Assembly (NCBI RefSeq): GCF_904846705.1
Contig: NZ_CAJHBS010000013.1
Coordinates: 31,916 to 95,915, forward strand
Direction: 5' to 3'
Length of the DNA stretch: 64,000 nucleotides
DNA from: Psychrobacter sp. Pi2-52
Lineage (GTDB): Bacteria; Pseudomonadota; Gammaproteobacteria; Pseudomonadales; Moraxellaceae
This document shows, in pieces, positions 17,087 through 27,668 of the stretch; positions within the stretch are counted from its first letter, which is position 1, and each line of letters begins with the position of its first letter. The translations under genes were made by a program, and so were the position numbers. The notes beneath the pieces are model-generated. The model saw nothing but the letters and a program-made list of their open reading frames with translations, did no database searches and was not told the origin of the DNA.

Positions 17087-19246
17087 ATGGTATACCAAGG
17101 AAATCGCATCACGGTGACAATGCTAGAGGATGGCATCGCCAATATGCAGTACAACGCCGAAAATGAGAGCGTGAACAAATTTGATGCCGAAACCAACAAA
17201 CAGTTTGGTGAAGCAGTTAGTGCGTTAGAAAAAGCCGACAACGTAAAAGGTCTTATCGTTACTTCAGCCAAAGGCGTATTTATCGCTGGTGCTGATATCA
17301 CAGAATTCGTCGGTTCTTTCAAAAAATCAGAAAGCGAGATCAAAGATTGGGTCGTTCATGTTAATGACGCGTTCAATCGTTTTGAAGACCTACCATTCCC
17401 TAAAGTTGCGGCTATCAATGGCGCGGCAATGGGCGGCGGTTGTGAAATGACTTTGGTTTGTGAATACCGTGTCATGAGTGACAAAGCCATCATCGGTTTG
17501 CCAGAAACTCAGCTAGGTATCTTCCCAGGTTTCGGCGGTACGGTTCGTAGTACGCGTATCATCGGTATCGATAACGCACTTGAGCTGATCGCGACTGGTA
17601 GCCCAAAGAAAGCATTAGCAGCATTGAAGCTAGGCTTGGTTGATGCGACTGTACCTGCTGATGACTTGCAAGATGCAGCGATTGATCTAGTCAAAAAATG
17701 TATCTCAGGTGAGCTTGATTGGAAAGCAAAACGTGAAGAAAAGCTGGCTCCAGTTAAGCTAAACCAGCTTGAGCAAGCGATGGCCTTCAACAGTGCCAAA
17801 GGTGCTATTTTCGCTAAAGCCAATCCTAAGCAATACCCAGCACCAGCAATCGCTATCGAAACGATTGAAAAGCACGTTAATTTATCACGTGACAAAGCAA
17901 TCGAAGTAGAAGCGGCTGGTTTTGCAAAAGCCGCTAAGACACCACAAGCAGAAAGCTTGGTTGGTCTATTCTTAAACGATCAGCTAGTCAAAAAACTGGC
18001 CAAAAAACACAGCAAGCAAGCACACGACATCAGCGAAGCCGCTGTACTAGGCGCTGGTATCATGGGTGGCGGTATTGCTTATCAAGCAGCCAGCAAAGGC
18101 TTGCCAATCATCATGAAAGATATCAAGTCTGAGCAATTAGACCTTGGTATGGGCGAAGCGAGCAAACTGCTTGGCAAAATGGTAGAACGCGGCAAGATGA
18201 CCCCAGCAAAAATGGGTGAAACCTTAAGCCGTATCCGTCCTACTTTGAACTACGGCGACTTTGCTGAGACTGATATCGTAATCGAAGCTGTTGTAGAAAA
18301 TCCAAACGTGAAGCGTGCGGTACTTAAAGAAGTAGAAGGTCTAGTAAAAGACGACTGTATCCTAGCGTCAAACACCTCGACTATCTCTATTACGTTCCTA
18401 GCAGAAGCGCTTGAGCGTCCAGAAAACTTCGTTGGTATGCATTTCTTCAACCCAGTACACCGTATGCCATTGGTAGAAGTTATCCGCGGTGAGAAATCAT
18501 CTGAAGAAGCTATCGCGACTACCGTTGCACTTGCTTCTAAAATGGGTAAAGTGCCAGTAGTTGTGAATGACTGCCCAGGTTTCTTGGTAAACCGTGTATT
18601 GTTCCCATACTTTGGTGCGTTTGACTTGCTACTGAAGCAAGGTGCTGACTTTGCTCATGTCGATAAAGTTATGGAAAAATTCGGCTGGCCAATGGGCCCT
18701 GCATACCTAATCGACGTGGTCGGTCTAGATACAGGTGTACATGGCGCAGCAGTGATGGCAGATGGTTTCCCAGATCGTATGAAGCCTGATTATAAAGGTG
18801 CGATTCAGTATCTATATGAGAACGAGCGTCTAGGTCAGAAAAACGGTGTTGGTTTCTATAAGTATGAAATGGACAAGCGCGGCAAGCCAAAGAAAGTTGC
18901 TGATGAAGCCACTTATGAGCTGCTAAAAACCACAACAGACAGTGAAAAACAAGAGTTTGATGATCAAGCGATCATCGACCGCACTATGTTAGCCTTCTGT
19001 AATGAAACAGTACGCTGCTTAGAAGACAACATCGTGAGTACGCCATCTGAAGCTGATATGGCTATGATTATGGGCGTTGGTTTCCCTCCATTCCGTGGTG
19101 GTCCTTGCCGTTATATTGATCAAATGGGTCTAGATAACTACTTGGCACTATGTGAAAAATACGCACATCTTGGCAAAGCTTATGAAGCGCCACAAAAGAT
19201 TCGCGACATGGCAGCCGCAGGCGAGACTTTTTACGCAACAGCGTAA
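17087..19246 (+). CDS. fadB: Fatty acid oxidation complex alpha subunit
   Basis: Multifunctional beta-oxidation enzyme with enoyl-CoA hydratase/isomerase in the N-terminal part and 3-hydroxyacyl-CoA dehydrogenase in the C-terminal part, forming a complex with FadA. Seen are the oxyanion region GADITEF and [15 protein letters not shown], the dehydrogenase Rossmann motif [41 protein letters not shown], and the closing [16 protein letters not shown]. The 719-residue length matches FadB. The next gene is fadA. Confidence 0.96.
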   Translation: MVYQGNRITVTMLEDGIANMQYNAENESVNKFDAETNKQFGEAVSALEKADNVKGLIVTSAKGVFIAGADITEFVGSFKKSESEIKDWVVHVNDAFNRFEDLPFPKVAAINGAAMGGGCEMTLVCEYRVMSDKAIIGLPETQLGIFPGFGGTVRSTRIIGIDNALELIATGSPKKALAALKLGLVDATVPADDLQDAAIDLVKKCISGELDWKAKREEKLAPVKLNQLEQAMAFNSAKGAIFAKANPKQYPAPAIAIETIEKHVNLSRDKAIEVEAAGFAKAAKTPQAESLVGLFLNDQLVKKLAKKHSKQAHDISEAAVLGAGIMGGGIAYQAASKGLPIIMKDIKSEQLDLGMGEASKLLGKMVERGKMTPAKMGETLSRIRPTLNYGDFAETDIVIEAVVENPNVKRAVLKEVEGLVKDDCILASNTSTISITFLAEALERPENFVGMHFFNPVHRMPLVEVIRGEKSSEEAIATTVALASKMGKVPVVVNDCPGFLVNRVLFPYFGAFDLLLKQGADFAHVDKVMEKFGWPMGPAYLIDVVGLDTGVHGAAVMADGFPDRMKPDYKGAIQYLYENERLGQKNGVGFYKYEMDKRGKPKKVADEATYELLKTTTDSEKQEFDDQAIIDRTMLAFCNETVRCLEDNIVSTPSEADMAMIMGVGFPPFRGGPCRYIDQMGLDNYLALCEKYAHLGKAYEAPQKIRDMAAAGETFYATA

Positions 19247-19431
19247 TAGTCAGTCATTACTAGGATGAAGTGCAGTACGTTTGCTATTTTGCATAAAAGC
19301 AATTGAGACATGAATCGTCTCCAATAGCGAACGTACGATCATAGTTGGTTCAGTTTAATGCTAGTACGAGGGAATCAAGCGCAAATGTACCTATTGTACT
19401 TTGAGCGGGATTGACAAGGTAATAGTCGTAA

Positions 19432-20649
<1,218 letters not shown>

Positions 20650-20705
20650 TCTTATTTATATAAACAAGATTATTTGAACACTTAATAAGTAGCTACTCGC
20701 TAACG

Positions 20706-20740
20706 AAAAACCTCTAGTCATAACGGCTAGAGGTTTTTTT
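20706..20740 (+). terminator. Terminator after fadA
   Basis: CCTCTAG (20711-20717) pairs with CTAGAGG (20727-20733), preceded by five A and followed by seven T. It lies about 60 bases after the fadA stop and ends the fadBA unit. Confidence 0.9.
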
Positions 20741-20934
20741 ATGGGTAAAATTAATAGTTAGCCAATTAATAGATCACAGAGTCGAAAAACACAGTATTAC
20801 GGCGATTAAAAATTATCTCCATTGACGCATTCATGAAACTATGACTAAATAAGAGAAAGATGAACCATGGCACTGTTTATGATAATTCTAAAATAGTTTT
20901 TAGTTGCAACTGTCAGCCGTACAAGGAGTGTACT

Positions 20935-21510
20935 ATGTCTACTATGATTAATGATCGCACCTATCGAATCGCTCGTGAGAATACCCAAGCAATGATTGTC
21001 GATGTGCAAGAGCGCTTAACGCCGCATATCTATGACCACGAAAACATTGTCAAAAAAACCGTTACCTTGATTAAAGGGCTGCAAGCGCTCAATATTCCAA
21101 TCATGCTCAATGAACAATATAAAAAAGGCTTGGGCGATACCTTGCCAGAGCTGCGCGACGTACTCGAAGGAGATAATGCCAAGAGCTTTGAAAAGGTTAC
21201 CTTTAGTGCTTGCGACAACAATGATTCATGGCACCATTTAGCGCAGCAGAACCGTAGTACCGTATTGCTTTTTGGTGCTGAAGCTCATGTCTGTATCATG
21301 CAAACGGCACTAGATTTATTGGATAATGGTATGCAGCCTGTCATCATTGGGGATGCGGTGGGTTCCCGTTTTCCTTATGACAAAAAGCAAGCCATACGCC
21401 GTATTCGCCGTGCAGGTGGGGTGATTAGTACTGTCGAATCAATCTTGTTTGAGCTATGCCGTAGCAGTGAAGATCCTGCGTTCAAAACCATTATTAATTT
21501 GATTAAATAG
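20935..21510 (+). CDS. Isochorismatase-family cysteine hydrolase
   Basis: Cysteine hydrolase of the isochorismatase/nicotinamidase fold, 191 residues. The catalytic triad regions are MIVDVQERL (Asp), NEQYKKGLGD (Lys) and GAEAHVCIMQTALDLL (Cys). It most resembles YcaC-like hydrolases of unknown substrate. I chose the ATG at 20935, which has AAGGAG six bases upstream; an earlier ATG at 20860 would add 25 residues unlike the family. It is monocistronic, ending in its own terminator. Confidence 0.9.
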   Translation: MSTMINDRTYRIARENTQAMIVDVQERLTPHIYDHENIVKKTVTLIKGLQALNIPIMLNEQYKKGLGDTLPELRDVLEGDNAKSFEKVTFSACDNNDSWHHLAQQNRSTVLLFGAEAHVCIMQTALDLLDNGMQPVIIGDAVGSRFPYDKKQAIRRIRRAGGVISTVESILFELCRSSEDPAFKTIINLIK

Positions 21511-21587
21511 GTGGTTAAGCTTTAGTTGCTTAAAGACTTGGATAAATAGGGAATCAATTCAACTATTTATCTTCTGATTTATAATAG

Positions 21588-21619
21588 ATAGCGCTTGGTA
21601 AAATAAGCGCTATTTTTTT
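21588..21619 (+). terminator. Terminator after the isochorismatase-family gene
   Basis: ATAGCGCTT (21588-21596) and AAGCGCTAT (21605-21613) form a 9-base perfect stem followed by six T. Confidence 0.9.
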
Positions 21620-21747
21620 GATAACGGTAATAGTCTTTTAACCATTGTTTGATATCAAACTAACTATAATATCTTGAGCAATGAAACTTAAAATTGCCAG
21701 AACTTATAAGCATTAAACCAATAACTAGAGAAAGCCAGAGAAAATCA

Positions 21748-22377
21748 ATGTCGCAAGCCAGCTCTATGTCACTCACTCATTCCGAATCTACTTCACATAT
21801 CGATATCGATGATGTCACTCATTTCTTATTAGAGTTAGATGCGCTCAAACGCGTGAATCGCCGCAGCTATGTGACACAGACTACTCGCAAAGAAAACTCT
21901 GCCGAACACTCTTGGCATTTAGCGATGGCCTGTTGGTCGATTGCTGAATTATTTGCGCTAGATGTCAATCATGAAAAATTACTGAAGATGGCACTGGTCC
22001 ATGATTTAGGTGAGATTGATGCCGGCGATACTTTCTTGTATGCCGATACGCGTATTGATGCACACGTCGAAGAGCGCGCAGGCATTGCCAGATTGCAACG
22101 TGAGCGAGGCAATGGCATTAGTGATTTAAGCGAGGTTTGGGAAGCGCAGGAAACAGGAAGTAGCAAAGAGAGTCAGCTGCTCAGAGTGGTCGACCGCTTA
22201 TTGCCGTTTTTACTCAATCTAAATACCAACGGTAAAACGTGGGTTGAGCTTGGCGTTACGCGCTCGCAAGTGGCGGGTGCGCATGCATTTATCAAAGATA
22301 GCTTTCCTCCTATCCATGATTGGCTCTCACGTAATATTGCATACGCAACTCAGCAAGGCTGGTTAATTGACGCGTAA
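21748..22377 (+). CDS. HD-domain phosphohydrolase (YfbR/HDDC2-like)
   Basis: Metal-dependent HD phosphohydrolase, probably acting on nucleoside 5'-monophosphates like YfbR or HDDC2. Seen are the first His in ENSAEHSWHLAMA, the HD pair in VHDLGEIDAGD, and the last Asp in RVVDRLLPFL. About 209 residues from the ATG at 21748, which has a purine-rich ribosome binding site; a TTG start at 21694 is possible but less likely. The substrate is inferred from family only. Confidence 0.88.
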   Translation: MSQASSMSLTHSESTSHIDIDDVTHFLLELDALKRVNRRSYVTQTTRKENSAEHSWHLAMACWSIAELFALDVNHEKLLKMALVHDLGEIDAGDTFLYADTRIDAHVEERAGIARLQRERGNGISDLSEVWEAQETGSSKESQLLRVVDRLLPFLLNLNTNGKTWVELGVTRSQVAGAHAFIKDSFPPIHDWLSRNIAYATQQGWLIDA

Positions 22378-22398
22378 GTCTGTATAAGTAACAGGCAT

Positions 22399-22442
22399 AA
22401 AAAAAGCCCAATTAAGCACTATGATCTACGCTTAACTGGGCT
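22399..22442. terminator. Terminator between the HD gene and psd
   Basis: AGCCCAATTAAGC (22405-22417) and GCTTAACTGGGCT (22430-22442) form a 13-base stem with one mismatch. The A-run to the left becomes a U-run for the minus strand, so it best fits the end of psd, but the convergent HD gene ends just before it. Confidence 0.82.
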
Positions 22443-22471
22443 GATATTTTAAGTGTTTTTATACAGGTATG

Positions 22472-23308
22472 CTATTGAGCGTTTGCCATTCCTAGCAATT
22501 GACCCATTTGCACGACGCTGTTGGCTTGCATACTATCTAGCCAGTCAGCCTTCGCTGCTTTTGGTAATACTACAATAGCCGTTGAGCCTAGATAGAAGCG
22601 TCCAAGCTCTTCGCCTGCAGCAAACTGCATATCGTGATCCGCTTCCTGTATATCATCCGTGCGGGTGATTTTGCCAGTGGCGACGGTTTCAATACCAGCG
22701 ACGATCATAGCACCAACCATTACGACAGCTGCTTTGCCATACTTGGTATCAAACATACAGACTAGACGCTCATTACGCGCAAACAAGTCTGGCACGTTAG
22801 CCGCCGTAGTATTATTTACCGAGAACAGTGTACCAGGCACATAGCGAGTCTTGGTCAATGTGCCAGTAAACGGCATATGCACACGGTGATAATTGCTAGG
22901 TGCTAAGTAGATAGTTGCAAAACTACCATCAGCGAAATAACTGCCGTCTTCACTGTCAGCAAGCAATTGGCCGACATCATAGTGACGCCCTTTGGCTTGT
23001 AGTAGTTTATGGTCTTCGATTTGTCCTAGCTGAGAGATAATACCGTCTGCAGGGCTCACGATACCATTTGCAGTGGCGTCGATAGTACGAGCATCTTCTT
23101 TTAACTCGCGGGTAAAAAAGTCATTAAAACTTTCATAAGCGTTGAGGCTTTGGCGTTCGTACTCGTCTAAGCTGATATTATAAGCTTTGGCGAAGCTACG
23201 GATAAAGGTGCGTTTGACATAAGGATGACGACTGGCGGCCAAACGTCCAGCGACTTTACTGAGCTTTTGCTGCGGCACAAGCTGTTGTAAGGTGGTAAAT
23301 ACATTCAT
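22472..23308 (-). CDS. psd: Phosphatidylserine decarboxylase proenzyme
   Basis: Membrane-bound, pyruvoyl-dependent enzyme making phosphatidylethanolamine. It is processed by self-cleavage at the Gly-Ser of the LGST motif (GRFYLGSTAIVVLP) near the C-terminus, where the serine becomes the pyruvoyl group. Other conserved parts are FNDFFTRELK, SPADGIIS, NYHRVHMPFTGTL and VNNTTAANVPDLFARNERLV. I chose the ATG at 23308, where homology to other Psd starts begins, giving 278 residues; a further ATG at 23365 would add 19 residues. Confidence 0.95.
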   Translation of the reverse strand: MNVFTTLQQLVPQQKLSKVAGRLAASRHPYVKRTFIRSFAKAYNISLDEYERQSLNAYESFNDFFTRELKEDARTIDATANGIVSPADGIISQLGQIEDHKLLQAKGRHYDVGQLLADSEDGSYFADGSFATIYLAPSNYHRVHMPFTGTLTKTRYVPGTLFSVNNTTAANVPDLFARNERLVCMFDTKYGKAAVVMVGAMIVAGIETVATGKITRTDDIQEADHDMQFAAGEELGRFYLGSTAIVVLPKAAKADWLDSMQANSVVQMGQLLGMANAQ

Positions 23309-23582
23309 AATAAGGCTACCAAAATAAGGTGTAATGTAATAGGGGCGTGTTGGAAATTCGACCATGGCACTGACAGTGGCTAAAATTGCGCCATACTACG
23401 TTGTAAATCTAGATAAGGCATGAGCATTATCGTCGTTTTACGCCTTGTCTGGAACAGTTTTAGCGATCCGCAGTACCTATTTGTGAATATCAAACACGCC
23501 CTAATAATAGTTAAGTTAATGACGGTATTTTATCATGGACAGCATATTATTGTATGGCCATAATCTGTTAAGGAATTAGTAA

Positions 23583-24035
23583 ATGAAAGCACTCATACAA
23601 CGGGTGAAACACGCTAGTGTGGTCGTCGATCAGCAGTGTATTGGCGAGATTGAGCATGGGGTATTGGCATATATTGGCTTAGGGCATGAAGACGATTTCG
23701 CCGCTGCCCAGCGTATGATTGACAAAATACTGACTTATCGCATTTTTGAAAATGACGATGATCCGGCCAAATTTGGTAAACTGGATAAAAACGTCCAACA
23801 GATTGGTGGTGGGCTATTATTGGTCTCGCAATTTACCTTGATGGCAAAAACAGACAAAGGTCGCCGACCAGACTTTGGTGGTGCGATGGCACCTGCTGTG
23901 GCGCAAGCGTTATTTGAACAACTGGTCGACTATGCCAAAACTAAGCACCCGAACGTGGCAACTGGTCAGTTTGGTGCTGATATGCAAGTGTCGAGCGTCA
24001 ATGATGGGCCGCTCAATTTTTTACTAGAAATCTGA
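23583..24035 (+). CDS. dtd: D-aminoacyl-tRNA deacylase
   Basis: Homodimeric enzyme that removes D-amino acids from mischarged tRNA. The 150-residue length is typical. It starts MKALIQRVKHASVVVD and carries the two catalytic motifs SQFTL and the Gly-Pro of NDGPLNFLLE. It lies divergently from psd and just upstream of phoBR. A Pho box begins only eight bases past its stop codon. Confidence 0.96.
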   Translation: MKALIQRVKHASVVVDQQCIGEIEHGVLAYIGLGHEDDFAAAQRMIDKILTYRIFENDDDPAKFGKLDKNVQQIGGGLLLVSQFTLMAKTDKGRRPDFGGAMAPAVAQALFEQLVDYAKTKHPNVATGQFGADMQVSSVNDGPLNFLLEI

Positions 24036-24042
24036 TTTTAGA

Positions 24043-24076
24043 GTGTCATCAAGCTGTCATAATTAATCCGTTTAAT
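24043..24076 (+). promoter_or_regulatory. Pho box and -10 element of phoBR
   Basis: GTGTCAT (24043-24049) and CTGTCAT (24054-24060) are 7-base direct repeats separated by four bases, the classical PhoB site with one base off consensus. Ten bases after the second repeat is TTTAAT (24071-24076), the expected -10 position for a PhoB-activated promoter. This predicts autoregulation of phoBR under phosphate starvation. Confidence 0.85.
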
Positions 24077-24147
24077 AGGTAGAGACTGGTGAGTATATAT
24101 CGCCTTTTTACATGCTAGATTTTGTCCTCTAACACCGAGAATGTCCT

Positions 24148-24852
24148 ATGTATAATGAGCAAATTTTGATTGTTGAAGATGAGCCTGCGATTCGTGAAAT
24201 GGTTGTCATGACGCTAGAGATGGCTGGGTTTGATAGCTTGCAAGCGGCTGACGTGTCAGAGGCGCATCAGCAAGTGGTCGATCATAGACCGTCACTGATA
24301 CTGTTAGATTGGATGTTGCCGGGTGACAAGAGTGGTGTGGATTTTTGTCGTATGCTAAAAAACGATGAGCTACTCTCTGAAATACCAGTCATTATGCTAA
24401 CAGCAAAAAGTGAAGAAGACAGTAAGGTGCATGGTTTAGATGCAGGCGCAGATGATTATATGACTAAGCCTTTTTCGACGCGTGAGCTGATTTCTAGAAT
24501 CAAAGCCGTACTACGCCGCAGTAGTGCTATGAGTAGCGATAAACCTATCGAAATTGGACAGTTAAGTTTAGATACCAAGAGTCAGCGCGTGACAGCTGCA
24601 GGTAAAATCGTTGATGTTGGGCCTACAGAGTATCGCCTATTGGCATTTTTCATGAGTCATCCTGAGCGCGCCTATACACGAACGCAGCTACTCGATCAGG
24701 TATGGGGCGGCAATGTATATATCGAAGACCGAACCATCGATGTGCATATCAAACGTCTACGTAAATTACTGCGACCTTATGACTGTGATACATTGATACA
24801 GACGGTACGTGGAACAGGCTACCGATTTTCTAGCCTGATTGAGCCAAGTTAA
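24148..24852 (+). CDS. phoB: Phosphate regulon response regulator PhoB
   Basis: OmpR-class transcription factor activating phosphate-starvation genes. The receiver domain (about 1-120) has acidic residues EDE near the start, phospho-acceptor Asp54 in LLDWMLPG, and Lys in DDYMTKPFS. The C-terminal winged helix (about 135-230) contains VGPTEYRLLAFFM and IEDRTIDVHIKRLRKLL. It is preceded by a Pho box and followed by phoR after 58 bases. Confidence 0.96.
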   Translation: MYNEQILIVEDEPAIREMVVMTLEMAGFDSLQAADVSEAHQQVVDHRPSLILLDWMLPGDKSGVDFCRMLKNDELLSEIPVIMLTAKSEEDSKVHGLDAGADDYMTKPFSTRELISRIKAVLRRSSAMSSDKPIEIGQLSLDTKSQRVTAAGKIVDVGPTEYRLLAFFMSHPERAYTRTQLLDQVWGGNVYIEDRTIDVHIKRLRKLLRPYDCDTLIQTVRGTGYRFSSLIEPS

Positions 24853-24910
24853 TCTTGTACAAATAATGCCGCAGCGATATAAAGGCCGCGCATAGTGGTA
24901 AGGATAAAAA

Positions 24911-26002
24911 ATGGACAAGATAGCGCCAGCACAAAGTGAGCAATCAGCTCTACTAGAGCAAATATCTACTCAAAGCACAGCGGAGCAACTCAAAAAAATC
25001 GGCAGTGCACTACGAGCCTTGCGCGATGCAGTGATTTTGCTCAACAATCATGATGGACTAGAATGGTGGAATCAGGCGGCACAAGATTTATTGCTGCTAC
25101 AGCCAGAAGATAAAGGTCAGAACATCTTTGACTTTATCACTGTACCTGAGTTCCGCCAGTATTATGAAGGTACAACGATACCTAACGACGGCGTCCATAT
25201 AGAATCATGGCGAGATCCTAGTCGCTACTTAAAGTGCGAACTAACGCCTTTCGGTGATGAAAAATTGCTGTTTGTATATGATGTGACCCGCCTGCGGCAC
25301 TTAGAGCAAATGCGTCAGGATTTTGTGGCGAATGTCTCGCATGAGCTTAGAACACCATTAACTGTGATGATGGGCTATCTGGAAAATTTCTCCGATCAGC
25401 CAGATATGCCGCCGCAATGGCGTCGCGGTTTTGAGCTGATGACGCAGCAAACTGCCCGTATGAACAGAATTGTGAACGACTTACTGCTACTGTCTAAGAT
25501 TGAAATCGAAGAGTCACACGAGCTGCATTATATAGATATGACTAAGCTACTGACCAATATCTACGATGATGCACAGGCCTACAACCAAGCATATAAACAC
25601 ATCATTCATTTGCATATAGATACGTACGATGGGCTGTACGGGTCAGAGATGTACTTGAATAGTGCGCTATCAAATTTGGTAATCAATGCAATCAAATATA
25701 CGCCAAAGGGTGGGAATATCACTATCAGTTGGACAAGGACGTCTGATGGCTGCCGTTTCGCGGTCGAAGATGATGGGATCGGTATTGCGTCAGAGCATAT
25801 CGCCCGTTTGACAGAGCGTTTCTATCGTATTGACAAAGGTCGCAGCCGTGCAACAGGTGGTACAGGATTGGGATTAGCAATTGTAAAGCACGTATTGCAC
25901 CAGCACGAAGCGCAATTGCAAATCGATTCAGTAGAAGGGGAAGGATCGACATTTAGTGTGGTATTTCCCTCAAATTACGTCAGATCCGTTACTGCCAATT
26001 AA
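24911..26002 (+). CDS. phoR: Phosphate regulon sensor kinase PhoR, without membrane segments
   Basis: Histidine kinase partner of PhoB by position. Residues about 30-130 are PAS-like (LRALRDAVILLNN onward). The dimerisation helix carries His144 in VSHELRTPLTVMMGYLE. The ATPase domain has the N box NLVINAIKYTP, G1 DDGIGI, the F box TERFYRID and G2 GGTGLGLAIVKHV. The usual N-terminal membrane helices of PhoR are missing: the 363-residue protein begins with a polar coiled-coil-like stretch. An in-frame stop lies four to six bases before the ATG, so no longer form can be read. It is therefore predicted to be cytosolic or peripheral. Confidence 0.93.
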   Translation: MDKIAPAQSEQSALLEQISTQSTAEQLKKIGSALRALRDAVILLNNHDGLEWWNQAAQDLLLLQPEDKGQNIFDFITVPEFRQYYEGTTIPNDGVHIESWRDPSRYLKCELTPFGDEKLLFVYDVTRLRHLEQMRQDFVANVSHELRTPLTVMMGYLENFSDQPDMPPQWRRGFELMTQQTARMNRIVNDLLLLSKIEIEESHELHYIDMTKLLTNIYDDAQAYNQAYKHIIHLHIDTYDGLYGSEMYLNSALSNLVINAIKYTPKGGNITISWTRTSDGCRFAVEDDGIGIASEHIARLTERFYRIDKGRSRATGGTGLGLAIVKHVLHQHEAQLQIDSVEGEGSTFSVVFPSNYVRSVTAN

Positions 26003-26109
26003 TACGATTTCTAGTCTGTATTAGCGTTGGTTTTTCGGCTTCAGTTTTGTGATTAATGCAAACTTAGGACTACTTCAGCTCGGGACAACGATATACTTTT
26101 CTGTATTCG

Positions 26110-26700
26110 TTAATCCTTTTGCAAAAGTGGATAAGGGTTGACCGCACTGCCATTAATATAGATACCATAGTGTACATGTGTCGGTGTTCCTTTTGCATTA
26201 CCGCTATCACCCACATAACCTATAACGTCGCCCTGATTGACCCAGTCATTGGGGGAGATATCAGCATAGTCCTCTAGATGAGCGTAGTAATGTCCTGCGC
26301 CACCAGGTCCTACTACCACGACTACGCGCCCACCCAAGGTGTTCTCACCAACTTTGCTTACTACGCCTTGTGTGGTCGACTGCACGGGAGTATTGCGCGG
26401 CGCAAAGATATCGATACCCTCGTGGGAGCGGCTTTGACTACGTGCTGCGCCCCAAGTGTCTGTCAGGTTTCGTTCTGGTAGTGGACTGGGCAAGCTGTTT
26501 TCTGTCGGTAGCTCTTGTTGCAATAGACTCAATTGCTGCCATTTGGCAACCACAAATGATTGCGTTTGTTGACTGATACTGGGTAGTAGCTTATCGAAGA
26601 TAAATAATAGTGCCAGCAATACGGTAGCCTTAATCAATAGGCTTAGTAAACGACTGAAAAAAGAAGGTCTGGGAGGCTGGTTATTTTCATCTGCTAGCAT
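26110..26700 (-). CDS. Membrane-anchored M23-family metallopeptidase
   Basis: Zinc peptidase domain of the LytM/M23 family, or an activator derived from it, acting on peptidoglycan in the periplasm. A single hydrophobic segment ([15 protein letters not shown]) near the N-terminus anchors it. The catalytic domain has [14 protein letters not shown] with the first His and Asp ligands and HVHYGIY with the final HxH, so it may be active. The start is uncertain: ATGs exist at 26700, 26727 and 26799 and none has a strong ribosome binding site. I chose the shortest form that keeps the anchor. Confidence 0.87.
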   Translation of the reverse strand: MLADENNQPPRPSFFSRLLSLLIKATVLLALLFIFDKLLPSISQQTQSFVVAKWQQLSLLQQELPTENSLPSPLPERNLTDTWGAARSQSRSHEGIDIFAPRNTPVQSTTQGVVSKVGENTLGGRVVVVVGPGGAGHYYAHLEDYADISPNDWVNQGDVIGYVGDSGNAKGTPTHVHYGIYINGSAVNPYPLLQKD

Positions 26701-26897
26701 TGATGTCTCATATATATTCGATGTCATTTGAGATTTTATTATAAAAGCTTCGTCTAACAACGTATGTATCGCATTGTTATCTATCGTTTTTACCCCCATA
26801 GTTATTCTTATGGTTAAGGATATAGACAGCAAATACAGTTTTATCTACTTAACATTTCTGCTGAGCATAGACAGTTGCTACTGATGGTTAATACTTT

Positions 26898-27620
26898 ATG
26901 AATGATGCTTTTAAGCCTGCTGATATTTCTGCCACGCGCGAAACAGCGTTGGTTATCGATACCGAAACAGATCAGGGCAGTGATCCCAGACCCATCCAAG
27001 TTGCTACTATCAATGTAGCAACTGGCTTTGAATGGATGAAATACTTTAACAGTGGTCGATCTATTTCACCCATTGTCATAAAGGTGCATGGTATTACCGA
27101 TGATGATGTGGCTGGACTTGAGCGTTTTGAGCTAGAACAGTTTGAATTACCAGAGTACTTGATTGGTCATAACGTACGTTTTGATTGGCGAGTGATTGGC
27201 AGTCCTTCTGCTAAGCTGATTTGTACGGTGAGGCTTGCGCGGGCAGCCTTTCCAGAATGGTGTGCTTACGGTCAGTCTAAGTGTATCGAGCAACTGTTGG
27301 GCAAGGGTGAGGCGAGTGCAATGACGATTGCCGCTCATGATGCGCTTGGCGATGCTCGAATGTGCTATTTGCTGTATCAAGCATGCTGCGAGCGTCTAGA
27401 AATTGCGCCGACAGATTTTGCAGCAGCACATGCTATTTCCAACAAAGCGACTCCTGTGAGCAAAATGCCGTTTGGTAAGCATAAAGGCAAACCTATCAAA
27501 GATGTGCCTATCAGCTATGTTAAATGGATGATAGGCAATATTCATAATATGCAGCCGTCGCTGTATTCAGCACTGACTAAACGCTTACAAATGGAAGAGG
27601 CAGAAAACGCAAAAAAGTAA
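26898..27620 (+). CDS. exoX: DEDDh 3'-5' exonuclease, ExoX-like
   Basis: DnaQ-superfamily exonuclease resembling E. coli exodeoxyribonuclease X, used in mismatch and recombination repair. Motif I is Asp21 and Glu23 in VIDTETD, motif II is in GHNVRFDWRVIG, and motif III is HDALGDARM. The C-terminal FGKHKGKPIKDVPISYVKWMIGN matches the small C-terminal module of ExoX (FGKYRGK type, DUF3820). The two-part layout is the main reason for calling ExoX rather than RNase T or DnaQ. Confidence 0.85.
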   Translation: MNDAFKPADISATRETALVIDTETDQGSDPRPIQVATINVATGFEWMKYFNSGRSISPIVIKVHGITDDDVAGLERFELEQFELPEYLIGHNVRFDWRVIGSPSAKLICTVRLARAAFPEWCAYGQSKCIEQLLGKGEASAMTIAAHDALGDARMCYLLYQACCERLEIAPTDFAAAHAISNKATPVSKMPFGKHKGKPIKDVPISYVKWMIGNIHNMQPSLYSALTKRLQMEEAENAKK

Positions 27621-27668
27621 CCTGAGTTATTACGTAGCCAATATATAAGGGGCTACGTGACGATAAAA

